Part shown: positions 33,161 to 39,693 of the stretch, piece after piece
Layout: each line of letters starts with the position of its first letter
Position numbering within the stretch: position 1 is the stretch's first letter
Assembly: GCA_964425575.1 (NCBI GenBank)
Contig: CAYRMN010000010.1
Location: forward strand, 1 to 39,693
DNA length: 39,693 bases
Direction of reading: 5' to 3'
From: CAYRMN01 sp964425575
GTDB lineage: Bacteria > Patescibacteriota > Patescibacteriia > 2-12-FULL-60-25
Notes under the pieces: generated by a model
Seen by the model: only the letters and a program-made list of their open reading frames with translations
Databases searched by the model: none
Told to the model about the DNA's origin: nothing
Translations under genes and position numbers: made by a program

Positions 33161-34030
33161 ATGTCAGCTCAGTTACAAATCAGTCCGTTCTTTGCACAAC
33201 GATATGTCCTCGGCTCTGTAATAGGGCAGGGGGGAATGGGGTATATTCAACAAGCGACAGACATACAGGCGAGGGATGCCGCTCAGATCGTAGCGATCAA
33301 GTTTCCATGGGCGCATCTGATCAGTGATGAGACGCTTGTCAGGCGTTTTATGCTAGAAGGGCAATTGCTCTGGAGGCTTTCTCATCCGCATGTAATCCGA
33401 TGTTATGACTACGGGATATATGAGGAGTATCCGTATCTCGTATTTGAGCTGTTAGGCCGCGGTTGTAATCTTGAGAAGACGATCAGAAATAGCTGGTGCA
33501 CCCGGAGACAGCAGTTGTCTATCGCTCTGCAGCTCGTGAGCGCACTTCGGTACATCCATCAACAAGGAATCGCACATCGCGATATCAAGGCTAACAACGT
33601 GTGGGTGAGCTGGCGTGATGATGGTTCCCCATGGGTGACATTGTTTGATTTTGGGATCGCGCGCGATATGCGAGCTCGCACGAGGATCACCCTCCCTCCG
33701 TCGCTTACTCCGGGAACGCCGAGCATGATGCCCCCGGAAACCATTTTTATTGATGCAGAGATCACGCTAGACACGTTTGCCGCCTGCGATCTATACCAGT
33801 TGGGGGAGGTATTGATTGAGCTTCTTACTGGGGCGGTTTATTTTTCCGGCCCCAGCCTTAGAGAGATACTCAAAAAGAAGAAGGAACGCCCACCACTGGA
33901 GCACATTAAGGTACAGAGCCCCGTATTGGCGAACTGCCTTGCAGGCTTGCTTGCGCCAGAGGCAGAGGACAGGCCGACGATTGATGAAGTTGAGTCCATC
34001 CTTCAGACAGAGTTGCAAGCTTGCTCGTAG
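33161..34030 (+). CDS. Ser/Thr protein kinase, kinase 3
   Basis: The product has 289 residues: kinase domain only, soluble. Glycine loop GQGGMG (22-27), ATP lysine K47 (VAIK), alpha-C Glu 66, catalytic loop HRDIKANN (139-146), DFG 163-165 and MPPE at the end of the activation segment. All catalytic residues are canonical, so it should be active. SD AAAGGAG lies eight bases before the ATG. It is closest in style to kinase 2; the adjacent trio probably arose by duplication followed by divergence. A terminator follows at 34043. Confidence 0.92.
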   Translation: MSAQLQISPFFAQRYVLGSVIGQGGMGYIQQATDIQARDAAQIVAIKFPWAHLISDETLVRRFMLEGQLLWRLSHPHVIRCYDYGIYEEYPYLVFELLGRGCNLEKTIRNSWCTRRQQLSIALQLVSALRYIHQQGIAHRDIKANNVWVSWRDDGSPWVTLFDFGIARDMRARTRITLPPSLTPGTPSMMPPETIFIDAEITLDTFAACDLYQLGEVLIELLTGAVYFSGPSLREILKKKKERPPLEHIKVQSPVLANCLAGLLAPEAEDRPTIDEVESILQTELQACS

Positions 34031-34042
34031 CCCTCCTCATCC

Positions 34043-34070
34043 GGCCCTCATACACAATGGGGGCCTTATC
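34043..34070 (+). terminator. Terminator of kinase 3
   Basis: GGCCCTCA and TGGGGGCC pair (one G-U) around a short loop and are followed by TTAT. It abuts the 3' end of the convergent apbE. Confidence 0.6.
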
Positions 34071-34968
34071 GCATCCCGTCTTTGTCTGGCGAAGCAGTTG
34101 ATACAAACAGCTCTGCAGGAAAGTTGGAGGATGTTTCAACGGAGTAATCAGCGCGAAGCACGAGGTATTCAAAATGATAATGCGCACGTAATTTCTCCGC
34201 AGGGATAAAGTAGAGACAGGTTGAGAGGGCATCAGCGAGCATGGTGCTCGGGGCAACGGTCCACGTAGCGAGGATATGCTGAGGCGAGGTAAGGGTATGC
34301 GGATTGATCGTATGATGAAAACCTTGCCAGGCTCGACGATTGCCGGCTGAGCCGCAGATACTTTGATTGCCGATGGTTGCAACTCCGACAACTTGGCTCA
34401 AATCAGCAGGATGTTCAAGTCCAACACGCAAGAGTTCTCCGTCTGCACGGCGATGCAGAATATCTCCGCCCGCATCGATACAAAAAGAGTGAACGCTGTT
34501 ATCTTCAAGAACCTCGCCAACCAAGTCAATCAGATAGCCCTTGCCAGCCGCACCGAAATCGAGGAGAGCTGGTTTTTTGATGGTTAGGTTTGGTGTGTCC
34601 CAACTCAGTACTTCATCCCAAGTCGGCGGTGTATGTAGTTCTTTTGATTTGAGCGAGTAGGTTGCGTCATAGCCTGCTTCGACGAGGGTTTGACCGATGA
34701 GAGGCGTGAATGCGCCTTCTGTAAGGGTATAGAGCGCATGATAGAGTTTCAGCATTGGCTCTGCATCCATCGGGAGGGCGTATGTACCGGCTGCGCGCGA
34801 CATGGTTGTGACGAGTGAATCCTCTCGAAAACGGGAATAGGCCACATCGAATACATGGATGCGCGCCATGATATCTGACAACAAACGCTCGCGTTCTTGT
34901 AACGCGAGCTGTTCGTAGATATCTATTTGCCAATGCGTGCCAATGGCCTCAAACGTATATGAGAACAT
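34066..34968 (-). CDS. apbE: FAD:protein FMN transferase ApbE
   Basis: ApbE attaches FMN from FAD to a Thr/Ser in target proteins. The product has 300 residues from ATG 34968, chosen for the GGGAGAG SD; a longer frame includes a palindromic repeat. Motifs: FEAIGTHWQI at the start, YSRFREDS, LLDFGAAGKGYLID, FCIDAGGDILHRR and the Mg/FAD-binding LADALSTCLY. No lipoprotein signal is seen, so it may act in the cytosol, or lack a classic signal. Its probable substrate, an FMN-binding protein, is encoded just upstream on the same strand, separated by a repeat. Confidence 0.93.
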   Translation of the reverse strand: MFSYTFEAIGTHWQIDIYEQLALQERERLLSDIMARIHVFDVAYSRFREDSLVTTMSRAAGTYALPMDAEPMLKLYHALYTLTEGAFTPLIGQTLVEAGYDATYSLKSKELHTPPTWDEVLSWDTPNLTIKKPALLDFGAAGKGYLIDLVGEVLEDNSVHSFCIDAGGDILHRRADGELLRVGLEHPADLSQVVGVATIGNQSICGSAGNRRAWQGFHHTINPHTLTSPQHILATWTVAPSTMLADALSTCLYFIPAEKLRAHYHFEYLVLRADYSVETSSNFPAELFVSTASPDKDGMR

Positions 34969-34983
34969 ATCAACTCTCCCATT

Positions 34984-35090
34984 TGTCATTCCCACGAAGG
35001 CGGCCTTCGGTACACTCAGGCTCTGAGCTTGTCGAAGAGGAATCTTGCTCGATCATGGGATCAAGATTCTCGTTTTCGGAAGGAATGAGA
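34984..35090. repeat. Composite palindromic repeat between FMN-binding gene and apbE
   Basis: TGTCATTCC (34984-34992) and GGAATGAGA (35082-35090) mark the ends of a repeat of the 24593 family, with which it shares CAAGATTCTCGTTTTC. Nested inside its left arm is a piece of the other family, CTGAGCTTGTCGAAG, also found inverted at 17723-17798. It thus looks like one repeat inserted in another. Confidence 0.75.
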
Positions 35091-35110
35091 GGCTTATTTT
35101 TGAAACCGAA

Positions 35111-35602
35111 CTACGATTTCGCCTGTGTTTTGATTTTTTGAATGGCATCATTAAAGCCTTTTGGTGTTAATGATGAACCGGACACCTTTGTAAGGTTCAC
35201 TTCGTTGATATTTTTTCCAACCACGTATTGCTTATAGTTATCTGTAAATACCTGCTGCCAGTGTTTTGAGGCTGGGACTTGTGCCTTCACACTTACTTGG
35301 GCGTCTGTGATCACATCATTGGTGAGCGTAACGCTGACGCCGAGCATTTCAGTACCAGCCGGTGAAGTATATGCTCCGTCAGCAGCGTATGTGCCATTTT
35401 TGTAGCCGCCCTGCTGTGTAACGACAGGTGGCACCGTCGCGACGGTCCCTGTTCCGGGTGTCGTATTCGTGATCGGCGTGGGAGCATTAACAGTTTTGCT
35501 TGAAAAAAGATAAACCGCAACACCCGCACAAATGATAATCAATCCACCAATGAGAAAGATTTTCGTTTTTGATACGGAAGGGGCTGGTGATGATTGGTCC
35601 AT
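35111..35602 (-). CDS. Membrane-anchored FMN-binding domain protein
   Basis: The product has 163 residues from ATG 35602. An N-terminal TM helix (IFLIGGLIIICAGVAVYLF) is followed by a Thr/Pro-rich linker and a C-terminal FMN-bind domain (KNGTYAADGAYTSPAGTEML; VVGKNINEVNLTKVSGSSLT). The site that normally reads SGAT is SGSS-LT here, with Ser/Thr available for covalent FMN attachment. The extracytoplasmic flavin would serve electron transfer, as in ApbE-dependent extracellular systems. It is upstream of apbE on the same strand. The partner redox proteins are not in this window. Confidence 0.85.
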   Translation of the reverse strand: MDQSSPAPSVSKTKIFLIGGLIIICAGVAVYLFSSKTVNAPTPITNTTPGTGTVATVPPVVTQQGGYKNGTYAADGAYTSPAGTEMLGVSVTLTNDVITDAQVSVKAQVPASKHWQQVFTDNYKQYVVGKNINEVNLTKVSGSSLTPKGFNDAIQKIKTQAKS

Positions 35603-35632
35603 AGAAAACAAAAAAATAAAAAGGGTCTATCT

Positions 35633-35662
35633 CTTATAGCAGATTTGTATTTGAGTGAGCAA
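35633..35662 (-). promoter_or_regulatory. Candidate promoter of the FMN-binding gene
   Basis: On the minus strand TTGCTC (35662-35657), an 18-base spacer and TATAAG (35638-35633), about 30 bases before the ATG. Confidence 0.4.
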
Positions 35663-35760
35663 GCAAAATCTATAAGGTGTTCGGTGGATATCTTTAATGA
35701 TGTAAACATGAAACACGCGTTATCGCTTGAAAAAAACGGCTATTCAGATGTTTGCGTGAA

Positions 35761-35808
35761 AAACTATATCTTGTGGTATAATCTTTCCGGAACCACAATA
35801 GGTAGTAA
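35761..35808 (+). promoter_or_regulatory. Paired NrdR boxes over the nrd promoter
   Basis: AAACTATATCTTGTGG (35761-35776) matches 13 of 16 positions of the NrdR box consensus as I recall it (aCaCwAtATaTwGtgt). CCACAATAGGTAGTAA (35793-35808) matches 11. They are 32 bases apart start to start, about three helical turns, the usual arrangement. TATAAT (35777-35782) lies exactly between them, so binding would block transcription. The -35 is weak (TTGCGT at 35752, 19-base spacing). Confidence 0.75.
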
Positions 35809-35817
35809 AAATGAGGT

Positions 35818-36021
35818 ATGTCTTGCGTTCAACATGAGTATCGATGTAGCCACTGTCAAAAGCTTTTATTCAAAGGCTTGTTGGTGGAGGGTGAACTCGA
35901 GGTGAAGTGCAAGGCTTGTCATGTCCTTACGGTGGTTTCCGCCAGTCAGTTCAACGAATTGCTCTGTTTAATTCCTCATTGCCCTCATCGCATATCATTG
36001 CAACAAAAAACCAATTCATAA
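35818..36021 (+). CDS. Small Com-like zinc ribbon protein
   Basis: The product has 67 residues. The first half (YRCSHCQKLLFKGLLVEG, then ELEVKCKACHVLTVV) has the CxxC...CxxC layout of phage Mu Com-type zinc-ribbon regulators. The rest is unremarkable. The start ATG at 35818 is close to the expected transcription start downstream of the NrdR boxes; there is no well-placed SD. It would be the first gene on the nrdDG message, or its leader peptide-like ORF. An RNA- or DNA-binding role is possible from family resemblance only. Confidence 0.65.
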   Translation: MSCVQHEYRCSHCQKLLFKGLLVEGELEVKCKACHVLTVVSASQFNELLCLIPHCPHRISLQQKTNS

Positions 36022-36074
36022 TCTTCACACTCTAGCGGCGTAGACTATTTCTACGACGACCGAAGCTCCAGAAG

Positions 36075-36100
36075 CTCACTCAAGGTGGGTTTTTATTTTT
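36075..36100 (+). terminator. Terminator-like hairpin just before nrdD
   Basis: CTCACT and AGTGGG-like AGGTGGG pair over six positions (two or three G-U) around a CAA loop, and TTTTTATTTTT follows. It ends ten bases before the nrdD ATG. It may attenuate transcription or end the upstream gene. Confidence 0.45.
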
Positions 36101-36109
36101 ATAACACAT

Positions 36110-38257
36110 ATGACTACCGCAACAGCTCCAACTCGTCCTTTTTCTGTCACCAAACGCAATGGTGAACAGGTCGAATTCAATCAAGAGCGCATCGTGCAAG
36201 CGATTCAGAAGGCCGGAGAAGCGACTGGTGAATTTGAGTCGCAGGAAGCACGAAGATTGGCTGCGACGATCGTGCTGTTTGTGCAGAAGCGCGCACAGGC
36301 TGCGCAGGGGATTCATGTTGAAGAAATTCAAGACATCGCGGAGTTTGCATTGATGAGTTCTGGGTATTTCAAAACTGCTCGAGCCTACATCGTGTATCGC
36401 GAAAAACGATCACAGGCGCGTGCGGCGCAGGGTGCGGTTATTGAAGTTGAAAAAACGATCACAGAATATCTTCAGCAATCCGATTGGCGCGTGCATGCGA
36501 ATGCCAATCAGGGGTATTCACTCGGCGGCATGATTTTAAATACATCAGGGAAACTGATTGCGAACTATTGGTTAAACTCGGTGTATTCCAAACCAGTCCG
36601 TGAAGCGCACATTGATGGGGATTATCACATCCATGATCTCGATATGTTTTCTGGCTATTGCGCGGGCTGGAGTTTGCGTCAGCTGCTTGAAGAGGGATTT
36701 AATGGTGTCCCAGGCAAAGTAGAATCATCTCCACCGAAGCATCTTGAAACAGCGGTGGCACAGATGGTGAATTTTCTTGGAACATTACAAAATGAGTGGG
36801 CCGGAGCGCAGGCGTTTTCATCGTTTGATACGCTGCTCGCACCATTCGTGAAAGTTGATAGCCTGACAGAGCAGCAAGTGCGACAATGTATTCAGCAGTT
36901 TGTGTTCAATTTAAATGTGCCGTCACGTTGGGGTACGCAAACGCCATTTACGAACATTACGCTTGATTGGGTCTGTCCTGAGGACTTGCGCGAGAAGAAG
37001 CCGGTGATCTCAGGGACGTCCCTGCCATTTACCTATGGCGAGTGTCAGCCAGAGATGGATTTGATCAATAAGATTTTTATTGAAGTCATGTCAGCAGGGG
37101 ACGCCAAGGGACGTATTTTTACCTTTCCCATTCCGACCTACAATATTACAAAGGATTTTGATTGGGAGAATCAAAATGTCCAAGCGTTATTCGAAATGAC
37201 GGCCAAATATGGGATTCCCTATTTTCAAAATTTCGTAAATTCAACCCTCAACCCCAGCGATGTGCGCAGCATGTGCTGTCGACTCCAACTCGATTTACGC
37301 AAGCTTCGTGCGCGTGGCGGGGGATTGTTTGGATCAGCGGAGATGACGGGGAGCGTGGGAGTTGTCACGATCAATTTGGCACGTATCGGGTATCTAGCAA
37401 AATCAAAGGAAGATTTTATGCAGCGCCTCACACGACTCATGGATCTTGCGAAAGAGTCGCTCGAGCTCAAGCGCAAAGTGGTTGAAGACAGTATCGAGCG
37501 CGGTCTTCTCCCATTTACCAAGCGGTATCTTCCAAGCCTTCATAATCATTTTTCAACTATCGGATTGAATGGCATGAATGAGGCTGCGTTGAATTTTCTT
37601 CAAAAAGATATTTCAACTCCAGAAGGAAAGGCGTTTGCCGTAGAGGTGCTTGAGACGATGCGTCAGCGCTTGGCGGATTTTCAGGAAGAAACAGGTCATT
37701 TTTACAATCTTGAAGCGACGCCAGCCGAAGGCACGACGTATCGGTTCGCCAAAGAAGACAGCGTACGTTTCCCGGGCATTATCCAGTCAGGAACGCGAGA
37801 AGCACCATACTATACAAATTCGACGCATTTGCCCGTCGGATATACGGACAATCCGCTAGACGCGCTGGATCATCAGGACGAACTTCAAACAAAATATACA
37901 GGCGGAACCGTTCTGCATTTGTTTCTTGGTGAGCGCATTCAAGATTGGAAAACCTGTCGTGAATTTGTGCGTAAGGTTGCGAATGGTTATCGTCTGCCAT
38001 ATTTTACCATCACCCCGACGTTCAGTATTTGCCCCGCACACGGGTATCTTCGAGGAGAGATTGCGAGCTGCCCAACATGTAACGCGCAGTGTGAAATTTG
38101 GTCCCGTATTGTTGGATATTTTCGTCCAGTTGATCAGTGGAACAAAGGAAAACAAAGTGAGTATGATGAGCGTTCGGAATATTGCATTAATACTGCGCAG
38201 CTCGCTCAAGAGGAGGGTGTCGTTGTTGAACCAACGCCTGCCGTGGCCATGGTATGA
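36110..38257 (+). CDS. nrdD: Anaerobic (class III) ribonucleoside-triphosphate reductase
   Basis: NrdD makes dNTPs from NTPs using a glycyl radical, under anoxic conditions. The product has 715 residues. The N-terminal ATP-cone is at residues 5-95 (FSVTKRNGEQVEFNQERIVQ); the active-site cysteine segment is SMCCRLQLDLRK. The C-terminal zinc site is CPAHG..CPTCNAQC, and the glycyl radical loop is RIVGYFRPVDQWNKGK, with the radical Gly near residue 669. The RPVxQWNxGK tail matches the Thermotoga/archaeal-type group more than E. coli NrdD. It overlaps nrdG by ATGA. Control by NrdR is likely from the boxes upstream. Confidence 0.96.
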   Translation: MTTATAPTRPFSVTKRNGEQVEFNQERIVQAIQKAGEATGEFESQEARRLAATIVLFVQKRAQAAQGIHVEEIQDIAEFALMSSGYFKTARAYIVYREKRSQARAAQGAVIEVEKTITEYLQQSDWRVHANANQGYSLGGMILNTSGKLIANYWLNSVYSKPVREAHIDGDYHIHDLDMFSGYCAGWSLRQLLEEGFNGVPGKVESSPPKHLETAVAQMVNFLGTLQNEWAGAQAFSSFDTLLAPFVKVDSLTEQQVRQCIQQFVFNLNVPSRWGTQTPFTNITLDWVCPEDLREKKPVISGTSLPFTYGECQPEMDLINKIFIEVMSAGDAKGRIFTFPIPTYNITKDFDWENQNVQALFEMTAKYGIPYFQNFVNSTLNPSDVRSMCCRLQLDLRKLRARGGGLFGSAEMTGSVGVVTINLARIGYLAKSKEDFMQRLTRLMDLAKESLELKRKVVEDSIERGLLPFTKRYLPSLHNHFSTIGLNGMNEAALNFLQKDISTPEGKAFAVEVLETMRQRLADFQEETGHFYNLEATPAEGTTYRFAKEDSVRFPGIIQSGTREAPYYTNSTHLPVGYTDNPLDALDHQDELQTKYTGGTVLHLFLGERIQDWKTCREFVRKVANGYRLPYFTITPTFSICPAHGYLRGEIASCPTCNAQCEIWSRIVGYFRPVDQWNKGKQSEYDERSEYCINTAQLAQEEGVVVEPTPAVAMV

Positions 38258-38949
38258 ACATCGCTGGGTTTCAGGCCATGAGCTTGATTGATTATCCCGG
38301 CGTTATTTCTGCGATGATCTTTACGCAAGGGTGTGTGTTTCGTTGTCCGTATTGTCATAATCCAGATCTTGTTTCGCACACAAATCAATCATCAGGGATT
38401 CCATTTGAAGAAATTTTGACACGGCTGCGTCGTCATCGAGCCATGGTTGAGGGGGTGTGTGTGACGGGCGGAGAGCCAACCATTCATCACGATCTGCCCG
38501 ACGTGCTGCGTGCGCTGAAACGAGAAGGATTCCTCGTGAAATTAGATTCAAACGGCGTTCATCCACACATGATCAAACAGATCATTGATGATCGGTTGGT
38601 CGATTATCTGGCCATGGATCTTAAACAGGTCTGGGAGAAATATGATGAAGTGGCACGGACGGGTTCGGATCGTGTCATTGAGAATTGTAAGCAGACGTTT
38701 GACCTCATTCAGTCTTCACAAATTCGTCATGAGTTTCGGACGACGATATATCGCGGACTGCATACGGAAGATGATATTATGCAGATCGCGATGCAGTTAG
38801 GGCAGGGGGAACGCTACGCGCTTCAACCTATCCGATATGGAAAAACGCTTGATTCGCAATTGGCGATTCTCCCTCCCGTTGATGTTGAGAACATTGCGGC
38901 CACGATACGTGTACGCAGACCGGATATAGAGCTTCTTATTCGAGGATAA
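38254..38949 (+). CDS. nrdG: Radical SAM activating enzyme for NrdD
   Basis: NrdG generates the glycyl radical on NrdD by reductive cleavage of SAM. The cluster motif CxxxCxxC is present as CVFRCPYCHNP, and the GGEP motif (CVTGGEPTIHHDLPDVL) and the SAM-binding segment LVKLDSNGVHP are seen. The 231-aa length matches the longer NrdG2-type group. It starts in an ATGA overlap with nrdD, which ensures coupled production of the two partners. Confidence 0.94.
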   Translation: MNIAGFQAMSLIDYPGVISAMIFTQGCVFRCPYCHNPDLVSHTNQSSGIPFEEILTRLRRHRAMVEGVCVTGGEPTIHHDLPDVLRALKREGFLVKLDSNGVHPHMIKQIIDDRLVDYLAMDLKQVWEKYDEVARTGSDRVIENCKQTFDLIQSSQIRHEFRTTIYRGLHTEDDIMQIAMQLGQGERYALQPIRYGKTLDSQLAILPPVDVENIAATIRVRRPDIELLIRG

Positions 38950-38959
38950 TTCATTCGAT

Positions 38960-39172
38960 ATGAATCGCATCATTTTTGCATTGCGCCTTGCGCTCGGCTG
39001 GATTTTCTTTTACGCCGGGATAAGCAAGGTGCTTGATCCATCGTGGTCAGCAGCGGGATTGCTGAAGAACGCCACCACGTTTCCCTCTCTCTTTCACTGG
39101 TTCGCGAGTCCTAGCGTAAGACCCGAGCGTTGTTTTGGTAAAAGAATCACATCCTATCATTGCGCTTCGTAG
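38960..39172 (+). pseudogene. Truncated DoxX-like membrane protein
   Basis: The first 50 residues (ALRLALGWIFFYAGISKVLD, then AAGLLKNATTFPSLFHWF) are a clear DoxX/TQO-small-subunit-like N-terminus with the first TM helix. After FASPS the frame continues with unrelated basic sequence and stops at 39172. The three remaining TM helices are absent in all frames before the next gene. It is therefore a broken gene, probably cut by deletion. Confidence 0.7.
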
Positions 39173-39193
39173 ACCTCCTTGTTACCGTTTTGC

Positions 39194-39544
39194 ATGACTA
39201 TGCTCAACCTTCACGATCTCGCGCGCCTGGTAGACAGGCACTGGAATTGTACGGAAAAAGAATATCCGCCGTTACGTCATTTATCTGATCCAGAAGATAG
39301 ACGCCGTTTCAATTTGCGGCATGCGCTGAGCCATCTTCATAAGCAATTAGGAAAGTTCGAGGATGGGCACGAAGAAGCGGAGCACGGAGATCCGGCTCTG
39401 TTGAACGATCATGAACGAACGGTTACGTTGCTTGGAAAATTACTGATTGGGACAATGCATTACGCTTCGCTCAGCGGCAGTAGCGTGGGGGAGATTGAGG
39501 GGTGGGTTCAGAAGTGGGTAGAGGAGAATGAGGGAAAGAAATAG
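39194..39544 (+). CDS. Uncharacterised small soluble protein
   Basis: The product has 116 residues from ATG 39194 (ATG 39200 also possible). It looks all-helical and is rich in His, Glu and Arg (NLRHALSHLHKQLGKFEDGHEEAEHGD). No TM helix, signal or known domain is recognised. It lies between the broken DoxX gene and the tRNA promoter. Confidence 0.6.
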   Translation: MTMLNLHDLARLVDRHWNCTEKEYPPLRHLSDPEDRRRFNLRHALSHLHKQLGKFEDGHEEAEHGDPALLNDHERTVTLLGKLLIGTMHYASLSGSSVGEIEGWVQKWVEENEGKK

Positions 39545-39563
39545 GGTTGCGGATATGGCTCAC

Positions 39564-39592
39564 TTGATCCTGAAGCGCATCTCGTGTACGAT
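39564..39592 (+). promoter_or_regulatory. Promoter of tRNA-Ser(GGA)
   Basis: TTGATC (39564-39569), a 17-base spacer and TACGAT (39587-39592), 25 bases before the tRNA. Confidence 0.6.
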
Positions 39593-39617
39593 TTGGCGCG
39601 CCACAAGAATAGGTTCT

Positions 39618-39693
39618 GGAGAGGTCGCATAGTGGTCGAGTGCACTTGCTTGGAAAGCAAGCGTACCGCAAGGTACCGAGAGTTCGAATCTCT
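39618..39693 (+). tRNA. tRNA-Ser (anticodon GGA), 3' end cut by window
   Basis: Acceptor 5' strand GGAGAGG, D-arm, anticodon stem-loop CTTGC-TTGGAAA-GCAAG (anticodon GGA), long variable arm (GTACCGCAAGGTACC) and T arm GAGAGTTCGAATCTCT are present. The 3' acceptor strand lies beyond the window. Confidence 0.93.

Noticed and set aside
26946..34030. Prophage or integrative element next to tRNA-Ser(GCU)
   Set aside because: A tRNA lies in the accessory block, but I found no integrase, no repeat of the tRNA 3' end and no phage structural genes.
35594..35905. 103-codon plus-strand frame over the nrd promoter
   Set aside because: It runs through the NrdR boxes and the -10, starts with TTG inside the divergent gene, and has no recognisable features; the Com-like frame is better supported.
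36022..36109. Cobalamin or other known riboswitch before nrdD
   Set aside because: Only a short hairpin and T-tract are seen; no conserved riboswitch core could be recognised.

Overview
The window looks like a piece of a Patescibacteria (CPR) chromosome, most like Parcubacteria-type groups such as Uhrbacteria or Magasanikbacteria. The basis is gene content: cysteine-rich and thrombospondin type 3 surface proteins, FtsA/FtsZ without other division genes, a PriA relative that has lost its helicase motifs, class III ribonucleotide reductase with NrdR, SD-poor core genes, and clusters of palindromic repeats. I could not test the taxonomy by search.

Layout. 1-5175: secreted or envelope proteins (a 5'-truncated Cys-rich giant, a small membrane protein, and two TM-anchored TSP3 proteins, one with a fibronectin III domain). 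5172-10772: housekeeping genes ybeY, dgkA-like, ftsA, ftsZ, nrdR, pyk. 10773-12405: two solitary unknown genes with structured leaders. 12449-17732: an envelope polysaccharide cluster (flippase, GT4, small membrane protein, GT2 joined to an O-antigen-ligase-like membrane domain). 17789-23328, minus strand: a lysozyme-like secreted protein, a LigB-type protein, degenerate priA, def and fmt. 23397-26718: a membrane GT-C glycosyltransferase with two downstream membrane proteins. 26946-34030: an accessory block with two NDP-hexose 2,3-dehydratase-like genes, a degenerate Nudix-like gene, tRNA-Ser(GCU) and three consecutive Ser/Thr protein kinases. 34066-35602, minus strand: an FMN-binding protein and ApbE, its probable flavin transferase. 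35750-38949: an NrdR-boxed promoter, a small Com-like zinc ribbon, nrdD and nrdG. The window ends with a truncated DoxX gene, an unknown gene and the 5' part of tRNA-Ser(GGA).

The most unusual signal is a split between two gene classes. Core genes mostly lack a Shine-Dalgarno (SD) sequence, and several seem to start right after an extended -10 element (leaderless). In contrast, seven accessory genes (10992, 11604, 28666 minus, 29101, 30572, 31706, 33161) each appear to be a single-gene unit. Most have a TTGACA-like promoter with 17-bp spacing, a leader carrying one or more perfect hairpins, and a purine-rich SD; most have their own terminator. The leader of the minus-strand 28666 gene has eight hairpins in about 207 bases, and the 11202-11603 interval has about seven. 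Two kinase genes share an identical 13-base block running from the -10 into a leader hairpin. These genes may form a co-regulated or co-acquired set.

Palindromic repeats are frequent. Three lie inside reading frames without breaking them, one supplies the stop codons of two convergent genes, and a 125-bp element with 18-bp terminal inverted repeats lies just upstream of def. NrdR, encoded at 8877, probably controls nrdDG through a pair of boxes at 35761 and 35793.
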